From NCBI GenBank assembly GCA_023428755.1, contig JAEYWX010000010.1, positions 1 to 64,000 of the forward strand: DNA of 64,000 bases. Direction: 5' to 3'. The stretch's first letter is position 1, and each line of letters starts with the position of its first letter. Below the pieces are notes generated by a model. The model did no database searches. It was given only the letters and a program-made list of their open reading frames with translations, and had not been told where the DNA came from. Positions 8,201-17,800 of the stretch are shown here, piece after piece. Made by a program: the position numbers and the translations under genes. Source of the DNA: Bacteroidota bacterium (GTDB lineage Bacteria; Bacteroidota; Bacteroidia; Chitinophagales; Chitinophagaceae).

Positions 8201-9187
8201 CTATACCTGGCTGGGAAGTATGCCAAATTCTTTCCGGAACGCCAGTGAAAAGTTGCTGAGATTGGTATAGCCGAGTTGGGTGCCTACTTCCTTTACATTG
8301 TATTGACCGGTGAGCAACATCGACCGGGCTTTTTGCATCCGGTTCTTTTGAAAATATTCATAGATACCGGTGCCATACACCCGCTTAAATGCCGACTTAA
8401 GTTTTGATACACTCATGCCCGTGCGTGATGCTAACGATAAGATGGTGGGAGGAGGTTTGCTGAAATCACTTACAAGCAACGATTCAATTTCCATCAGCTT
8501 GCTCATATCGGTTGATTTGATCTTGCGGGGCGGCGCATCCGTTTCATCCTGCATCTTCCGGTAGATCTTTGATAAGAAATGTTCGAGCAGCAACAGGATA
8601 CGGTTTTTCACGATCATGGTATGTAATGGATTGCCTTCGCCTGGCTGAAACACTTCATCAAATAACGTTCTGTTCTGCGCATCAAACGGTTCGGGGTGTG
8701 TTAATGTGTTGCGTAATGAGTTGTAGCGTGATAGTACCTGGAGTTCATTATACTTGTTCAGATTTTCGTTGATCCATTTACCCGGCAGCAGAATGTTGAT
8801 GCTCTTTGCTTTGGTATGTGCCTTTACAGTAAAACTCATATCGTTGGCGCTGGAGCTCATGGCCACTCCTGCCCTGCGCACACCTTTATCGAACAGCTGT
8901 TTTCCATTACGTATAAAATGAATGGGATCGCTCAGTTCCACATCATTGAAATGAAGAATACAGAAATACTCATCGCTTTTTTCACGCTTGTAAGTAACAT
9001 CGGTATGATAGCGGATATCAGACAACAATACTTCAAGTCCGTTTGGAAGTTCCACTACCTGCAAATAACCATCACCCACTGTGGCGGGCAAATACAGGTA
9101 TCCGTCTTTCACTTCGGTATTCAATTGTTGCGAAAGACTTTGCAATACTGCTGAATAACTGGTATGTACTAACTGTAACGTGATCAC
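8201..9187 (-). CDS. AraC-family transcriptional regulator (paralogue 1)
   Basis: This 328-residue DNA-binding regulator has an N-terminal sensing half (about 1-215), starting YSAVLQSLSQQLNTEVKDGYLYLP, that is not a typical cupin. From about 230 to the end there is an AraC double helix-turn-helix: LASRTGMSVSKLKSAFKRVYG, then KARSMLLTGQYNVKEVGTQLGY and the conserved NLSNFSLAFRKEFG. The neighbour at 9217 is a full-length paralogue with the same architecture. The 29-base gap and shared direction suggest co-transcription. Targets and ligand are unknown. Confidence 0.88.
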   Translation of the reverse strand: MITLQLVHTSYSAVLQSLSQQLNTEVKDGYLYLPATVGDGYLQVVELPNGLEVLLSDIRYHTDVTYKREKSDEYFCILHFNDVELSDPIHFIRNGKQLFDKGVRRAGVAMSSSANDMSFTVKAHTKAKSINILLPGKWINENLNKYNELQVLSRYNSLRNTLTHPEPFDAQNRTLFDEVFQPGEGNPLHTMIVKNRILLLLEHFLSKIYRKMQDETDAPPRKIKSTDMSKLMEIESLLVSDFSKPPPTILSLASRTGMSVSKLKSAFKRVYGTGIYEYFQKNRMQKARSMLLTGQYNVKEVGTQLGYTNLSNFSLAFRKEFGILPSQV

Positions 9188-9216
9188 AGTAAAAAATTAA
9201 ACGTATGTGTACTGTT

Positions 9217-10206
9217 TCAATTCTCAATAAACACAGATGGTTCTTCTTTCATATACTTTCTGAAAGCAGTTGTAAAATTACTCATGTTGCTGTAACCAAT
9301 AATACCTGCTACCTGCTTTACCGAATATTTCCCGGTTGCCAGCAGTTCACCGGCATGTTGCATCCGTTTTTGCTGATAGTATTCGTAAATAGGCACACCA
9401 AAAACCGATTTAAATATTTTTTTCAATTTGGTGGAACTCATGGTTGCTTTTCGTGAAAGTTCTTCAATAGAGCGGGGTTTGTGCGAAAAATTTTCAACCA
9501 GCAGTTTTTCTATTTCCAGTACGGTATAAATATCATCGGGTTTAATATTGCTTTGCACATCGGCCAGCGAAACACGTGAATGAATGCGTGTAAAGAACCG
9601 CTCCATGAGCAACTGCACTCTGTTTTCAATATACAATTTTGGAAATGCTGCATCCGACTCCTCTTCCATAATTTCACTCATCAGCTTATAATACACTGCA
9701 TCCAGCGGTTCCATATTGAAGCTCCGGCTTTTCAAGGCAATATAAGCCGGCAGTATATCATCAAAGGTTTCAATGCCCATCAACTTGCCCAGCCATTCTT
9801 TCGGAATTAAAATATTTACACCTTTGAAATACGTACCCTTTGTTCCATGATAGTACCAATCGAACAAAGAACTGGTGAGATAGGCAACTGCAACTGTTTC
9901 TTTTTTCTTTTCTACCACATCGGTATCAATTCCAATGCTGATCTCTTTTTCAACTGTTAACTCATCAAAACGTAGTGTGTAATATTCTTCCGTATCGGCT
10001 TTGCGGCGCAGGTACCAGTCTTTATTGATGCGGCAGTTAATGATATTTACATCCAGTCCGTTTGATAACTGCAATACCCTGTAATAACCACTTGCAATTT
10101 CCTCCGGAAAAAATAACCAGTTATCCTTGAGTTTAACCTGCAGTTGTACCGCAAGATCCCTGATCATGTCACTGTAACTGGAGTGTGTATATTCAAATGA
10201 GAACAT
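9217..10206 (-). CDS. AraC-family transcriptional regulator (paralogue 2)
   Basis: This 329-residue regulator is alignable with the downstream gene from the N-terminus (THSSYSDMIRDLAVQLQ against HTSYSAVLQSLSQQL; LQLSNGLDV against VELPNGLEV) through the C-terminal helix-turn-helix domain (MSSTKLKKIFKSVFGVPIYEYYQQKRM; GYSNMSNFTTAFRKYM). The pair therefore arose by tandem duplication, now well diverged. It lies just after the PspC-domain gene on the same strand. The signal is not known. Confidence 0.88.
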   Translation of the reverse strand: MFSFEYTHSSYSDMIRDLAVQLQVKLKDNWLFFPEEIASGYYRVLQLSNGLDVNIINCRINKDWYLRRKADTEEYYTLRFDELTVEKEISIGIDTDVVEKKKETVAVAYLTSSLFDWYYHGTKGTYFKGVNILIPKEWLGKLMGIETFDDILPAYIALKSRSFNMEPLDAVYYKLMSEIMEEESDAAFPKLYIENRVQLLMERFFTRIHSRVSLADVQSNIKPDDIYTVLEIEKLLVENFSHKPRSIEELSRKATMSSTKLKKIFKSVFGVPIYEYYQQKRMQHAGELLATGKYSVKQVAGIIGYSNMSNFTTAFRKYMKEEPSVFIEN

Positions 10207-10266
10207 ATCCTGCTTATTCCCTCAAATTAAACAAAGGAAAGCGCAAATACAATGATCCGGGTTAGT

Positions 10267-10494
10267 TTAATAACGTAAGGGATTCCGTTTTTTGAACCAA
10301 ATGTATTGGCGGATGTTCATCCAGAAAGCAACAAAGAAATAGATGATCAAAGGCGACCCCATTGTAAGGAAGGAGATGTAGATGAAATATTTTCGGATGG
10401 TGCTTGTAGCAATGCCCATGCGCTCGCCCAGCCAGCTGCAAACCCCAAACACGTTCCACTCGATAATATGACGTAAACGACCCATGCTTTTCAT
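10267..10494 (-). CDS. PspC-domain small membrane protein
   Basis: This 75-residue protein has the PspC arrangement: a short amphipathic start (EWNVFGVCSWLGERMGI), the ATSTIRKYFIYISFL segment, and one transmembrane helix (GSPLIIYFFVAFWMNI), then a basic tail. PspC proteins in envelope-stress systems bind or sense at the inner membrane. Stand-alone short forms are common in Bacteroidota and their role is open. ATG 10494 is used; MGRLRHI three codons in is also possible. The gene is 60 bases upstream of the AraC pair, so it may share their transcript. Confidence 0.8.
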   Translation of the reverse strand: MKSMGRLRHIIEWNVFGVCSWLGERMGIATSTIRKYFIYISFLTMGSPLIIYFFVAFWMNIRQYIWFKKRNPLRY

Positions 10495-10684
10495 TTATGA
10501 TGTGAAATTACTTTATTATACAATTCTTTCGCCCACTTGGTTCAAAAAGTTGCTGATAAATCGGTAAATTCGCACCCCAATCAATAACAGAATTGCAATT
10601 GCAGGTTACAGACCAGCCGGTCAAACAGCGGGCATTTCCTTTAATCTGCAGTGAAACATTTCGAAAAATCTTAAAATCTTACAC

Positions 10685-12955
10685 ATGGCATTTGATTTAG
10701 ACCTCATTAAAAAATTGTATAGTGAAATGCCTGCCAAAGTGGATGCAGCCCGTAAAACACTGGGCCGTCCGTTAACATTGGCAGAGAAAATATTATTCTC
10801 CCACTTGTGGAAGGGAGTAGATGTACAGGATTTCGAACGTGGAAAAGCGTATGTTGATTTTGCCCCCGACCGTGTGGCCATGCAGGATGCTACCGCACAA
10901 ATGGCCTTGCTCCAGTTTGATACAACCGGCCGTAAGAAAGTAGCCGTACCTTCTACCGTGCATTGCGATCACCTGATCGTTGCCAAAACAGAAGGAAAAG
11001 AAGACCTGGTAAAAGCTGTTACTGATAATGAAGAAGTGTACAATTTTCTTTCTTCTATCTCTAATAAATATGGCATCGGTTTCTGGAAACCCGGTGCCGG
11101 AATTATTCACCAGGTGGTGTTGGAAAACTATGCTTTCCCCGGTGGTATGATGATTGGTACCGACAGCCATACGGTGAATGCCGGTGGTTTGGGTATGGTG
11201 GCCATTGGTGTGGGCGGTGCCGATGCCTGCGATGTAATGGCGGGCCTGAGCTGGGAATTGCTGATGCCGAAACTGATTGGTGTGAAATTGACAGGTAAAT
11301 TAAATGGCTGGACAGCACCCAAAGATGTAATTCTGAAAGTGGCCGGCATCCTTACCGTAAAAGGCGGTACCAATGCCATTGTTGAATATTTCGGCGAAGG
11401 TGCTACCAGCATGAGCTGTACCGGGAAAGGCACCATTTGTAACATGGGTGCTGAAATTGGTGCAACTACTTCCACATTCGGTTACGATGAAAGCATGAGC
11501 CGTTACCTCAAAGCTACCGGCCGAGCTGAAGTAGCAGATGCAGCTGATCAAATCAAAGAATACTTAACAGGTGATGCGGAAGTGTATGCAAACCCTGAAA
11601 AGTATTTTGATAAAGTAATTGAAATTAACCTGAGCGAACTGGAACCACACCTGAACGGACCTTTCACGCCGGATTTAGCTACGCCTATTTCACAAATGAA
11701 AGAAGCCGCAGCTAAAAACGGATGGCCTACAAAAGTAGAAGTAGGTTTAATCGGCAGCTGTACCAACTCTTCGTACGAAGATATCAGCCGTGCAGTTAGT
11801 CTTGCGAAACAGGTTGCTGAAAAAGGCTTGAAAACAAAAGCAGAATTTACCATTACACCCGGTAGTGAATTAGTTCGGTACACGATTGAAAGAGATGGTT
11901 ATCTGAACACCTTTGAAAAAATTGGCGCTACTGTATTTGCGAATGCCTGCGGACCTTGCATTGGTATGTGGGACCGGATGGGTGCTGAAAAGCAGGAACG
12001 CAATACTATCGTTCACTCGTTCAACCGGAACTTCGCCAAACGTGCCGATGGCAACCCGAATACATTAGCCTTTGTTGCAAGTCCTGAATTGGTAACTGCT
12101 TTGGCAATTGCCGGCGACCTTACTTTCAACCCGATCACTGATACACTCACAAATGAAAAAGGAGAACAGGTAAAACTCGATCCCCCAAGTGGTGATGAAT
12201 TACCAACCAAAGGTTTTGCGGTGGAAGATGCCGGCTACCAGGCTCCTGCTGAAGACGGAAGCAACGTACAGGTGGATGTGAAACCCGACAGCAAACGTCT
12301 ACAATTGTTGTATCCATTTGCTGCATGGGAAGGTGTTGATATCAAAGGATTGAAACTTCTCATCAAAGCAAAAGGAAAATGTACAACTGATCATATTTCT
12401 ATGGCCGGTCCCTGGTTGAAATTCCGCGGACACCTGGATAATATCAGTAACAACCTGTTGATCGGAGCTACCAATTTCTTCAATGAAAAAACGGATAGCG
12501 TAAAAAATCAATTGACAGGTGAATACGGAACTGTTCCGAATACACAACGTGCTTACAAAGCAGCAGGCATCGGATCAATTGTAGTGGGTGATGAAAACTA
12601 TGGTGAAGGTTCAAGCCGTGAACATGCGGCGATGGAACCACGTCACCTGGGAGTGCGTGTAGTGCTGGTAAAATCATTTGCACGTATTCACGAAACAAAC
12701 CTGAAGAAGCAAGGGATGTTAGCGTTGACATTTGCCAACAAAGAAGATTATGATAAGATCCTTGAAGATGATACCATTGATGTGATTGGCTTAACTTCTT
12801 TCACACCGGGCGTGCCGTTACAGTTGGTACTGAACCATGCCGATGGAAGCAGCGAAACCATTTCAGTAAACCACAGCTACAATGAACAACAGATTGAGTG
12901 GTTCAAAGCAGGTGGTGCATTGAATGTGATCCGTGCAGAATTTGCGAAAGGATAA
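10685..12955 (+). CDS. acn: aconitate hydratase
   Basis: This enzyme isomerises citrate to isocitrate through a [4Fe-4S] cluster. The 756-residue protein resembles mitochondrial-type aconitase. The cluster ligands are Cys359 (GSCTNSSYED) and Cys422/Cys425 (ANACGPCIGMWDR). Substrate-binding motifs include STVHCDHLI, GTDSHTVNAGGLGM and, in the swivel domain, GDENYGEGSSREHAAMEPRHLG. It is complete. It feeds the isocitrate dehydrogenase at 3313 functionally, although the genes are not adjacent. A strong terminator follows 25 bases after the stop. Confidence 0.96.
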   Translation: MAFDLDLIKKLYSEMPAKVDAARKTLGRPLTLAEKILFSHLWKGVDVQDFERGKAYVDFAPDRVAMQDATAQMALLQFDTTGRKKVAVPSTVHCDHLIVAKTEGKEDLVKAVTDNEEVYNFLSSISNKYGIGFWKPGAGIIHQVVLENYAFPGGMMIGTDSHTVNAGGLGMVAIGVGGADACDVMAGLSWELLMPKLIGVKLTGKLNGWTAPKDVILKVAGILTVKGGTNAIVEYFGEGATSMSCTGKGTICNMGAEIGATTSTFGYDESMSRYLKATGRAEVADAADQIKEYLTGDAEVYANPEKYFDKVIEINLSELEPHLNGPFTPDLATPISQMKEAAAKNGWPTKVEVGLIGSCTNSSYEDISRAVSLAKQVAEKGLKTKAEFTITPGSELVRYTIERDGYLNTFEKIGATVFANACGPCIGMWDRMGAEKQERNTIVHSFNRNFAKRADGNPNTLAFVASPELVTALAIAGDLTFNPITDTLTNEKGEQVKLDPPSGDELPTKGFAVEDAGYQAPAEDGSNVQVDVKPDSKRLQLLYPFAAWEGVDIKGLKLLIKAKGKCTTDHISMAGPWLKFRGHLDNISNNLLIGATNFFNEKTDSVKNQLTGEYGTVPNTQRAYKAAGIGSIVVGDENYGEGSSREHAAMEPRHLGVRVVLVKSFARIHETNLKKQGMLALTFANKEDYDKILEDDTIDVIGLTSFTPGVPLQLVLNHADGSSETISVNHSYNEQQIEWFKAGGALNVIRAEFAKG

Positions 12956-12978
12956 TTCAAATGACTTTCTGAGAATAA

Positions 12979-13010
12979 AAAATCCCCCGATTGTTCGGGG
13001 GATTTTTTTT
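12979..13010. terminator. bidirectional terminator between acn and the sensor gene
   Basis: A ten-base stem (AATCCCCCGA/TCGGGGGATT) with loop TTGT has T-tracts on both strands. It separates the convergent aconitase and four-helix sensor genes. Confidence 0.93.
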
Positions 13011-13073
13011 GATGATGCTTCTGCAGTTTTCTTTTTACTTTAAATGCTGAAGAACATGAAAAATAAACACAAC

Positions 13074-13709
13074 TCAATTCAACTGATGCTTCTGCTCCGC
13101 TGGGAAAAACGGATTTTCTCTTCCCGCCAGTAACAACAATACGATCACTGCCAAAATTATGATCATCGTAACTTCAAGATAAGTATGCAACACAGTTTCG
13201 CTGATGATCGCTTTTGAACTTCGCTGTAACAGATTACCTTCTGTTGCCTGCAATGTGTTCAGTTGATTCAAAGCCAGTTGTGCTTTATTAAAACTTGCTT
13301 CGAGTGTTCGCTCGTTGATCATGGCTCCCGGCATTTCTGCCAGTTGATATTCTTGAATGCTTTGCAATAAACGACTCCAGTATTGCTGCTCGGCAGTGGT
13401 AAGATAAGTTGCTTCGTAAGCTTTCACCAGTTTGGCAATAGACGCATCATGCTGTTGTAACTGCTGTGCTGCTTCGGCCGCAGGTACACGCTCATCCACA
13501 TGTAATAATTGTTTTTGATACAGGTGATCACTGATCTGAAACAGGTAACCGGCCGGCATCAAACGGTCGTTGTAGATCGATGACATATTCTGATCGAGTT
13601 TATCATAATCCCTGTTGTTAAAATACAGGTTCAATAGAATTACTGCCAATACAGCAAACAACGCTACTGAAGCTTTTCTTTTTTCTTTTATTGAAACGAT
13701 CCATTTCAT
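13074..13709 (-). CDS. four-helix-bundle (MCP-like) sensor membrane protein without output domain
   Basis: This 211-residue protein has a transmembrane helix at about 14-30 (KASVALFAVLAVILLNLYF), a largely helical extracytoplasmic region of about 145 residues with the DKLDQNMSSIYNDRLMPAGY pattern of 4HB_MCP ligand-binding domains, a second helix (MIIILAVIVLLLLAG), and only about 15 cytoplasmic residues. The usual HAMP and signalling domains are missing. A GTG at 13715 is in frame, but ATG 13709 with a purine-rich AAGGAG upstream is preferred. It may work with a separate partner or be a remnant; no chemotaxis genes are nearby. Confidence 0.72.
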   Translation of the reverse strand: MKWIVSIKEKRKASVALFAVLAVILLNLYFNNRDYDKLDQNMSSIYNDRLMPAGYLFQISDHLYQKQLLHVDERVPAAEAAQQLQQHDASIAKLVKAYEATYLTTAEQQYWSRLLQSIQEYQLAEMPGAMINERTLEASFNKAQLALNQLNTLQATEGNLLQRSSKAIISETVLHTYLEVTMIIILAVIVLLLLAGRENPFFPAEQKHQLN

Positions 13710-13905
13710 AATCACTCCTTTTTTAATGAGCCATCAATTCATTCAATTTACGAATAAATATCTGCACTACCCGTTTCAACACAACTGATCACAATACTTC
13801 TTTTTACTATTTGTTGTCACCATTTGAAAGGTTATTGCAGCCGTTCATCCAATCTGCAGCAGGCAACTTTTTCTATCCCTAACTTTAACTATTAAATCGT
13901 TCAGC

Positions 13906-15834
13906 ATGAGAATCAGTCTACTACTTACTGCAGGTATCTTTTTTGCCCAATGTTGTTTTGCCCAACAAACACAAAAACCTGTTTTACATGGTAAAAAATG
14001 GATGGCTATTACTGGTAAACCGCTGGCAGCTACAGCAGGCAGTATGATCTTTCAGAAAGGTGGTAATGCAGTTGATGCAGCCTGTGCTATGTTAGCAGCA
14101 ACCTGCACCATGTGGGATGTGTTGAGTTGGGGAGGCGAAACGCAGGCCCTCATTTACAACCCTAAAACGGGGAAAGTAATTGGCATCAATGCGCTGGGTG
14201 TTGCACCCACAGGTGCTACGGCTGAATTCTACAAGAGCAAAGGCTACAATTTCCCGCCTGAATATGGACCATTGGCCGCCGTTACGCCGGGTACACCTGG
14301 CGGTATTTGTCATATGCTGGCGAATTATGGCACCATGAGTCTGAAAGAAGTGCTGGCACCTGCTATGGATTTAGCCGCAGGCTATCCTATTGAAGCGCAA
14401 ACGGCCAACAGCATGGAGCGTGGGAAAGAACGCATCAAACAATGGCCGTACAGTAAAAAAGTATTTCTTCCACATCTCGGTGAAAAAAGAGAAGCACCGG
14501 AAGCAGGCGAAATTTTTGTACAGAAAGATTTGCTGGAAACGCTCACAAAAATGGTACAGGCGGAACAAGATGCGTTGAAAAAAGGAAAGAGCCGCAAAGA
14601 AGCCATCATGGCGGCTTATGATCGTTTTTACAAAGGTGATATTGCCAAAGAGTTTGTTCGTGGCTGCCAGGAACAGGGAGGCTTAATTACCATGCAGGAT
14701 CTTGCAAACTGGAAGCCGCTTGAAGAAGAACCCATGCATGTAAATTACAAAGGCATTGAAGTATATAAACTGCAACAATGGACACAAGGACCCATGTTAT
14801 TACAGAGTTTGAACATCCTTGAAAATTTTGATTTGAAAAGTATGGGCTACAACAGTGCAAGATATATTCACACGGTTTACCAAACCATGAATATGACATT
14901 TGCGGATCGTGATTTTTATTACGGTGATCCTGCGTTTCCACCTGCTGAACCCATGCAGGGTTTGTTGAGCAAAGAATATGCAAAGTATAGAGCCAAACAG
15001 ATTTCAATGGAACGCAATGTTGCTTCCATTGGTCCCGGTGATCCGTATCCTTTCGAAGGAAAAATAAATCCCTTTCTGGATGTGCTGAAGAAACGTGGGT
15101 TCAATATGGATACAACAGCAACTCCAAAACAAAATTTTGCACCTGCGCATGATGTAAGAAACGAAGCGGTGGCAAGCATTTCTACACAAGAAAAAGCTGA
15201 TGTTACCGCTGACGCAGAATATATGGATCGTTTGTGGAGAGGAACTACATCAGTAGAAGCAGCAGATGCAGAAGGCTGGGTTGTTTCCATTACACCTTCA
15301 GGCGGTTGGTTACCTGCAACCATTGCCGGCAATACGGGTATTGGTATGAGTCAACGTGGACAAAGTTTTGTGCTTGATCCAACACTCAACCCATTCAATG
15401 TAATTGAACCGGGTAAACGTCCCAGAGTAACATTAACACCTACACTTGCATTGAAAGATGGCAAACCATTTTTATCTTTTGCGGTGCAAGGTGGAGATAC
15501 ACAGGATCAAAATCTGTTACAGTTCTTTTTAAACATTGTTGAATTTGGAATGAATGTGCAGGAAGCTTGTGAAGCGGCGAACATTAATACAAATCAATTA
15601 TGGTTATCGTTAGGCGGCAGTAAAACAGAAGATCGTCAGCCAAGACCTGGAAGTCTTTTGCTGCATGACAACACACCTGAATGGGTTCGAAAAGAATTAC
15701 GACAGATGGGCTATACACTTTCGTTCGATGACAGAACAAGTGGTCCAATCAATGCGATCTGGTTCGACTGGAAACACAAAAGTTTCTGGGGAGGCAGCAG
15801 TAATCATGGGGAAGATTATGGAATCAGCTGGTAA
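13906..15834 (+). CDS. gamma-glutamyltransferase family protein, exported
   Basis: This 642-residue N-terminal-nucleophile hydrolase has a signal peptide (LLLTAGIFFAQCCFAQ). The large-subunit part has the family motifs GGNAVDAACAM and EYGPLAAVTPGTPGG. The predicted self-cleavage site and nucleophile is Thr447 in GTTSVEAADAEGWVVSIT, aligned with TTHxSVVD of classical enzymes. The later SGGWLPATIAGNTGIGM segment replaces the usual GSGxxxxGxxLNN, so this is a divergent branch and substrate use (glutathione or another gamma-glutamyl compound) is uncertain. A partial -7-like TAACTTTA lies about 20 bases before the start. Confidence 0.82.
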   Translation: MRISLLLTAGIFFAQCCFAQQTQKPVLHGKKWMAITGKPLAATAGSMIFQKGGNAVDAACAMLAATCTMWDVLSWGGETQALIYNPKTGKVIGINALGVAPTGATAEFYKSKGYNFPPEYGPLAAVTPGTPGGICHMLANYGTMSLKEVLAPAMDLAAGYPIEAQTANSMERGKERIKQWPYSKKVFLPHLGEKREAPEAGEIFVQKDLLETLTKMVQAEQDALKKGKSRKEAIMAAYDRFYKGDIAKEFVRGCQEQGGLITMQDLANWKPLEEEPMHVNYKGIEVYKLQQWTQGPMLLQSLNILENFDLKSMGYNSARYIHTVYQTMNMTFADRDFYYGDPAFPPAEPMQGLLSKEYAKYRAKQISMERNVASIGPGDPYPFEGKINPFLDVLKKRGFNMDTTATPKQNFAPAHDVRNEAVASISTQEKADVTADAEYMDRLWRGTTSVEAADAEGWVVSITPSGGWLPATIAGNTGIGMSQRGQSFVLDPTLNPFNVIEPGKRPRVTLTPTLALKDGKPFLSFAVQGGDTQDQNLLQFFLNIVEFGMNVQEACEAANINTNQLWLSLGGSKTEDRQPRPGSLLLHDNTPEWVRKELRQMGYTLSFDDRTSGPINAIWFDWKHKSFWGGSSNHGEDYGISW

Positions 15835-15842
15835 AAAAAACA

Positions 15843-16511
15843 ATGCATCCATACCTCCTTCCACTTGTACATTCCTTTGAACAGCATGCCAATGCAGCCA
15901 ATGCAAAAGGCATGAAGGCTTACATGTTGAACCAGTTTGATTTCTACGGTTTAAAAGCTCCTGTGTGGCGAAAACTCAGTAAGGCTTATTTTAAACAAGC
16001 ATTACCACCGTTTGACGAAGTTGAAATGATCATTCAAGATTGCTGGCAACATCCAAAAAGAGAACTGCAGTATGTTGCTATTGAATTGCTGGCCTGCTAT
16101 CAAAAGGAATGGAAGAAAGAAACAATCCGCATGATTGAATACATGATCATACACAAAAGCTGGTGGGAAACAGTTGATCATGCCGCCAGCTCTTTAACCG
16201 GTACCTACTTTCAAAAATTTCCTGAACAGCAACAAAAGATCACAGATAAATGGAATAAGAGCAGCAATATCTGGTTACAACGTAGCAGCCTTATGTTTCA
16301 GAAAGCATACAAAGAAAAAACCGATACTATTCTGCTTTCAAAACATATCCTTCATCTGAAAGCATCGAAGGAGTTTTTTATTCAGAAAGCCATTGGCTGG
16401 GCATTGCGGGAGTATTCAAAAACAAATGCCAAATGGGTAAAAGCTTTTGTAAAAAAACATTCCCTTTCACTTAATGGTGAAAGGGAAGCTTTAAAACGGA
16501 TAACTATCTAA
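15843..16511 (+). CDS. AlkD-like DNA alkylation repair protein
   Basis: This 222-residue all-helical HEAT-like repeat protein belongs to the AlkD DNA glycosylase family, which removes positively charged alkylpurines. It has the family's early MLNQFDFYGLKAPVWRKL, and the catalytic region SWWETVDHAAS with Trp107, Trp108 and Asp112 in the expected spacing. The helical ELQYVAIELL and IQKAIGWALREYS segments are also conserved. It starts eight bases after the gamma-glutamyltransferase-like gene and may be co-transcribed. Its last codons contain the terminator of the convergent gene. Confidence 0.9.
   Translation: MHPYLLPLVHSFEQHANAANAKGMKAYMLNQFDFYGLKAPVWRKLSKAYFKQALPPFDEVEMIIQDCWQHPKRELQYVAIELLACYQKEWKKETIRMIEYMIIHKSWWETVDHAASSLTGTYFQKFPEQQQKITDKWNKSSNIWLQRSSLMFQKAYKEKTDTILLSKHILHLKASKEFFIQKAIGWALREYSKTNAKWVKAFVKKHSLSLNGEREALKRITI
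16451..16487 (-). terminator. minus-strand terminator embedded in the 3' end of alkD
   Basis: An 11-base stem (TTCCCTTTCAC/GTGAAAGGGAA, loop TTAATG) is followed on the minus strand by ATG and seven T residues. It lies inside the alkD coding region, 27 bases past the stop of the convergent secreted-protein gene, and has no T-tract in the alkD direction. Confidence 0.75.
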
Positions 16512-16513
16512 AC

Positions 16514-17800
16514 TTACTGTTTGCTGAACTGTGTATAGAATCGCTTACCGGATTTCGGATTGTACAATTCCATAAAATACGAACCGGTGTTTAAAGATTT
16601 AATATTAACCGTAGGATTCATTGAAGAAACGTTTGACACCTGTACCATGCGACCTTCTGCACTGTACATTCTGCAAACATAGATTCCATTCACATCAGGC
16701 AAGCTGATGCGGATGTTATCGCTGCTTGGGTTGGGAAATACTTTCACACTTATGCTTTGCTCACTGCTTAGTCTTATTTTCTTCACATCGCTGTATGTAA
16801 TCACTTTGTCCTTATTGACAACTCTTATACGGTAAGTCGACTCTATATCACGAATCGTAATTTTATCTTTCAGTTCATATTGTTCTGCAGCAGGGTTATC
16901 TGTACTCATCACCAATGCAATTGTTTTAAATTCTCCTCCATTCTCTTTTCGCTGCACTTCAAAATAATCAATCAATTGGTTATGTTCTGATTTCCATTCT
17001 ACAAGTACGTTATTCCCAATTTCACTCAACGATGCATCAACGGCTTTTCCGGACAGTACGCCATTGATTGGTGTAATAAAATTAATATCATCGCTACCGA
17101 TGGTGATGGGACTGAAATTTTCGTTTGTACAACTACTTGCATCGAATGGCTGGTATGGGTTACCGCTATTGCCTTGCCGGATGGCAACAATTGCAATATC
17201 CTTATAAGCATCTGATAGTGCACCCGTGTGACCTCCGTTAAATTTGTGAAGAAACTGGGCAATGAATTCCGTATCACCAAATCCATAATCAGGATCTGTT
17301 AAATGATAATAGGAAGGCAATCTTGTGTTCAGCGTAAAATAAATATCAAGTAAAATTGCCATTGAGCCTGCCGGGATTAGCATTGCATTATCACACACAT
17401 TTGTAGAACGGGCAATATACCGTTGCTGCATTGTTTTTGTGCCTCCTGTACTTACTGTTGCAGTTCTGCTTGAACCTACAGATGCGTCAATGTCAGCCAC
17501 TCCGGGAGCAGTATCAGGTCCGATAAAATCGATGAATCCCGGATCACTCAAGCCAGTCATATAACTTGTATAACCTGCATACGTTAACTGTGCAGCGTTA
17601 TACTGAAAACCAAATCGCATTCCAACGAATTTCATTTGTCCTGTGCTCGAGCCTGTTGGGTTCCTGAGTGCAAGACGTACTACCACCCTGTTATTTGCAC
17701 TCTGCCAATAAGCATTACCATAAAGTTCGGCACCTTGTCCAAAAGCAATATTTTGCAGGATTGTTAGTACAACCAGCAACATGAGTAACTTTCTAATCAT
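16514..17800 (-). CDS. secreted protein with T9SS C-terminal sorting domain
   Basis: This 428-residue protein has a signal peptide (LLMLLVVLTILQNIAFGQ). Its central beta-sandwich begins ELYGNAYWQSANNRVVVRL, and a fibronectin-like segment (EWKSEHNQLIDYFEVQRKENGGEF) follows from about 270. The last 75 or so residues are a type A sorting domain: VKVFPNPSSDNIRISLP, YSAEGRMVQ, and the ending GSYFMELYNPKSGKRFYTQF. Such domains direct export through the type IX system whose SprA is encoded 9 kb away. The cargo function is unknown. It converges with alkD with only two bases between the stops. Confidence 0.85.
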   Translation of the reverse strand: MIRKLLMLLVVLTILQNIAFGQGAELYGNAYWQSANNRVVVRLALRNPTGSSTGQMKFVGMRFGFQYNAAQLTYAGYTSYMTGLSDPGFIDFIGPDTAPGVADIDASVGSSRTATVSTGGTKTMQQRYIARSTNVCDNAMLIPAGSMAILLDIYFTLNTRLPSYYHLTDPDYGFGDTEFIAQFLHKFNGGHTGALSDAYKDIAIVAIRQGNSGNPYQPFDASSCTNENFSPITIGSDDINFITPINGVLSGKAVDASLSEIGNNVLVEWKSEHNQLIDYFEVQRKENGGEFKTIALVMSTDNPAAEQYELKDKITIRDIESTYRIRVVNKDKVITYSDVKKIRLSSEQSISVKVFPNPSSDNIRISLPDVNGIYVCRMYSAEGRMVQVSNVSSMNPTVNIKSLNTGSYFMELYNPKSGKRFYTQFSKQ

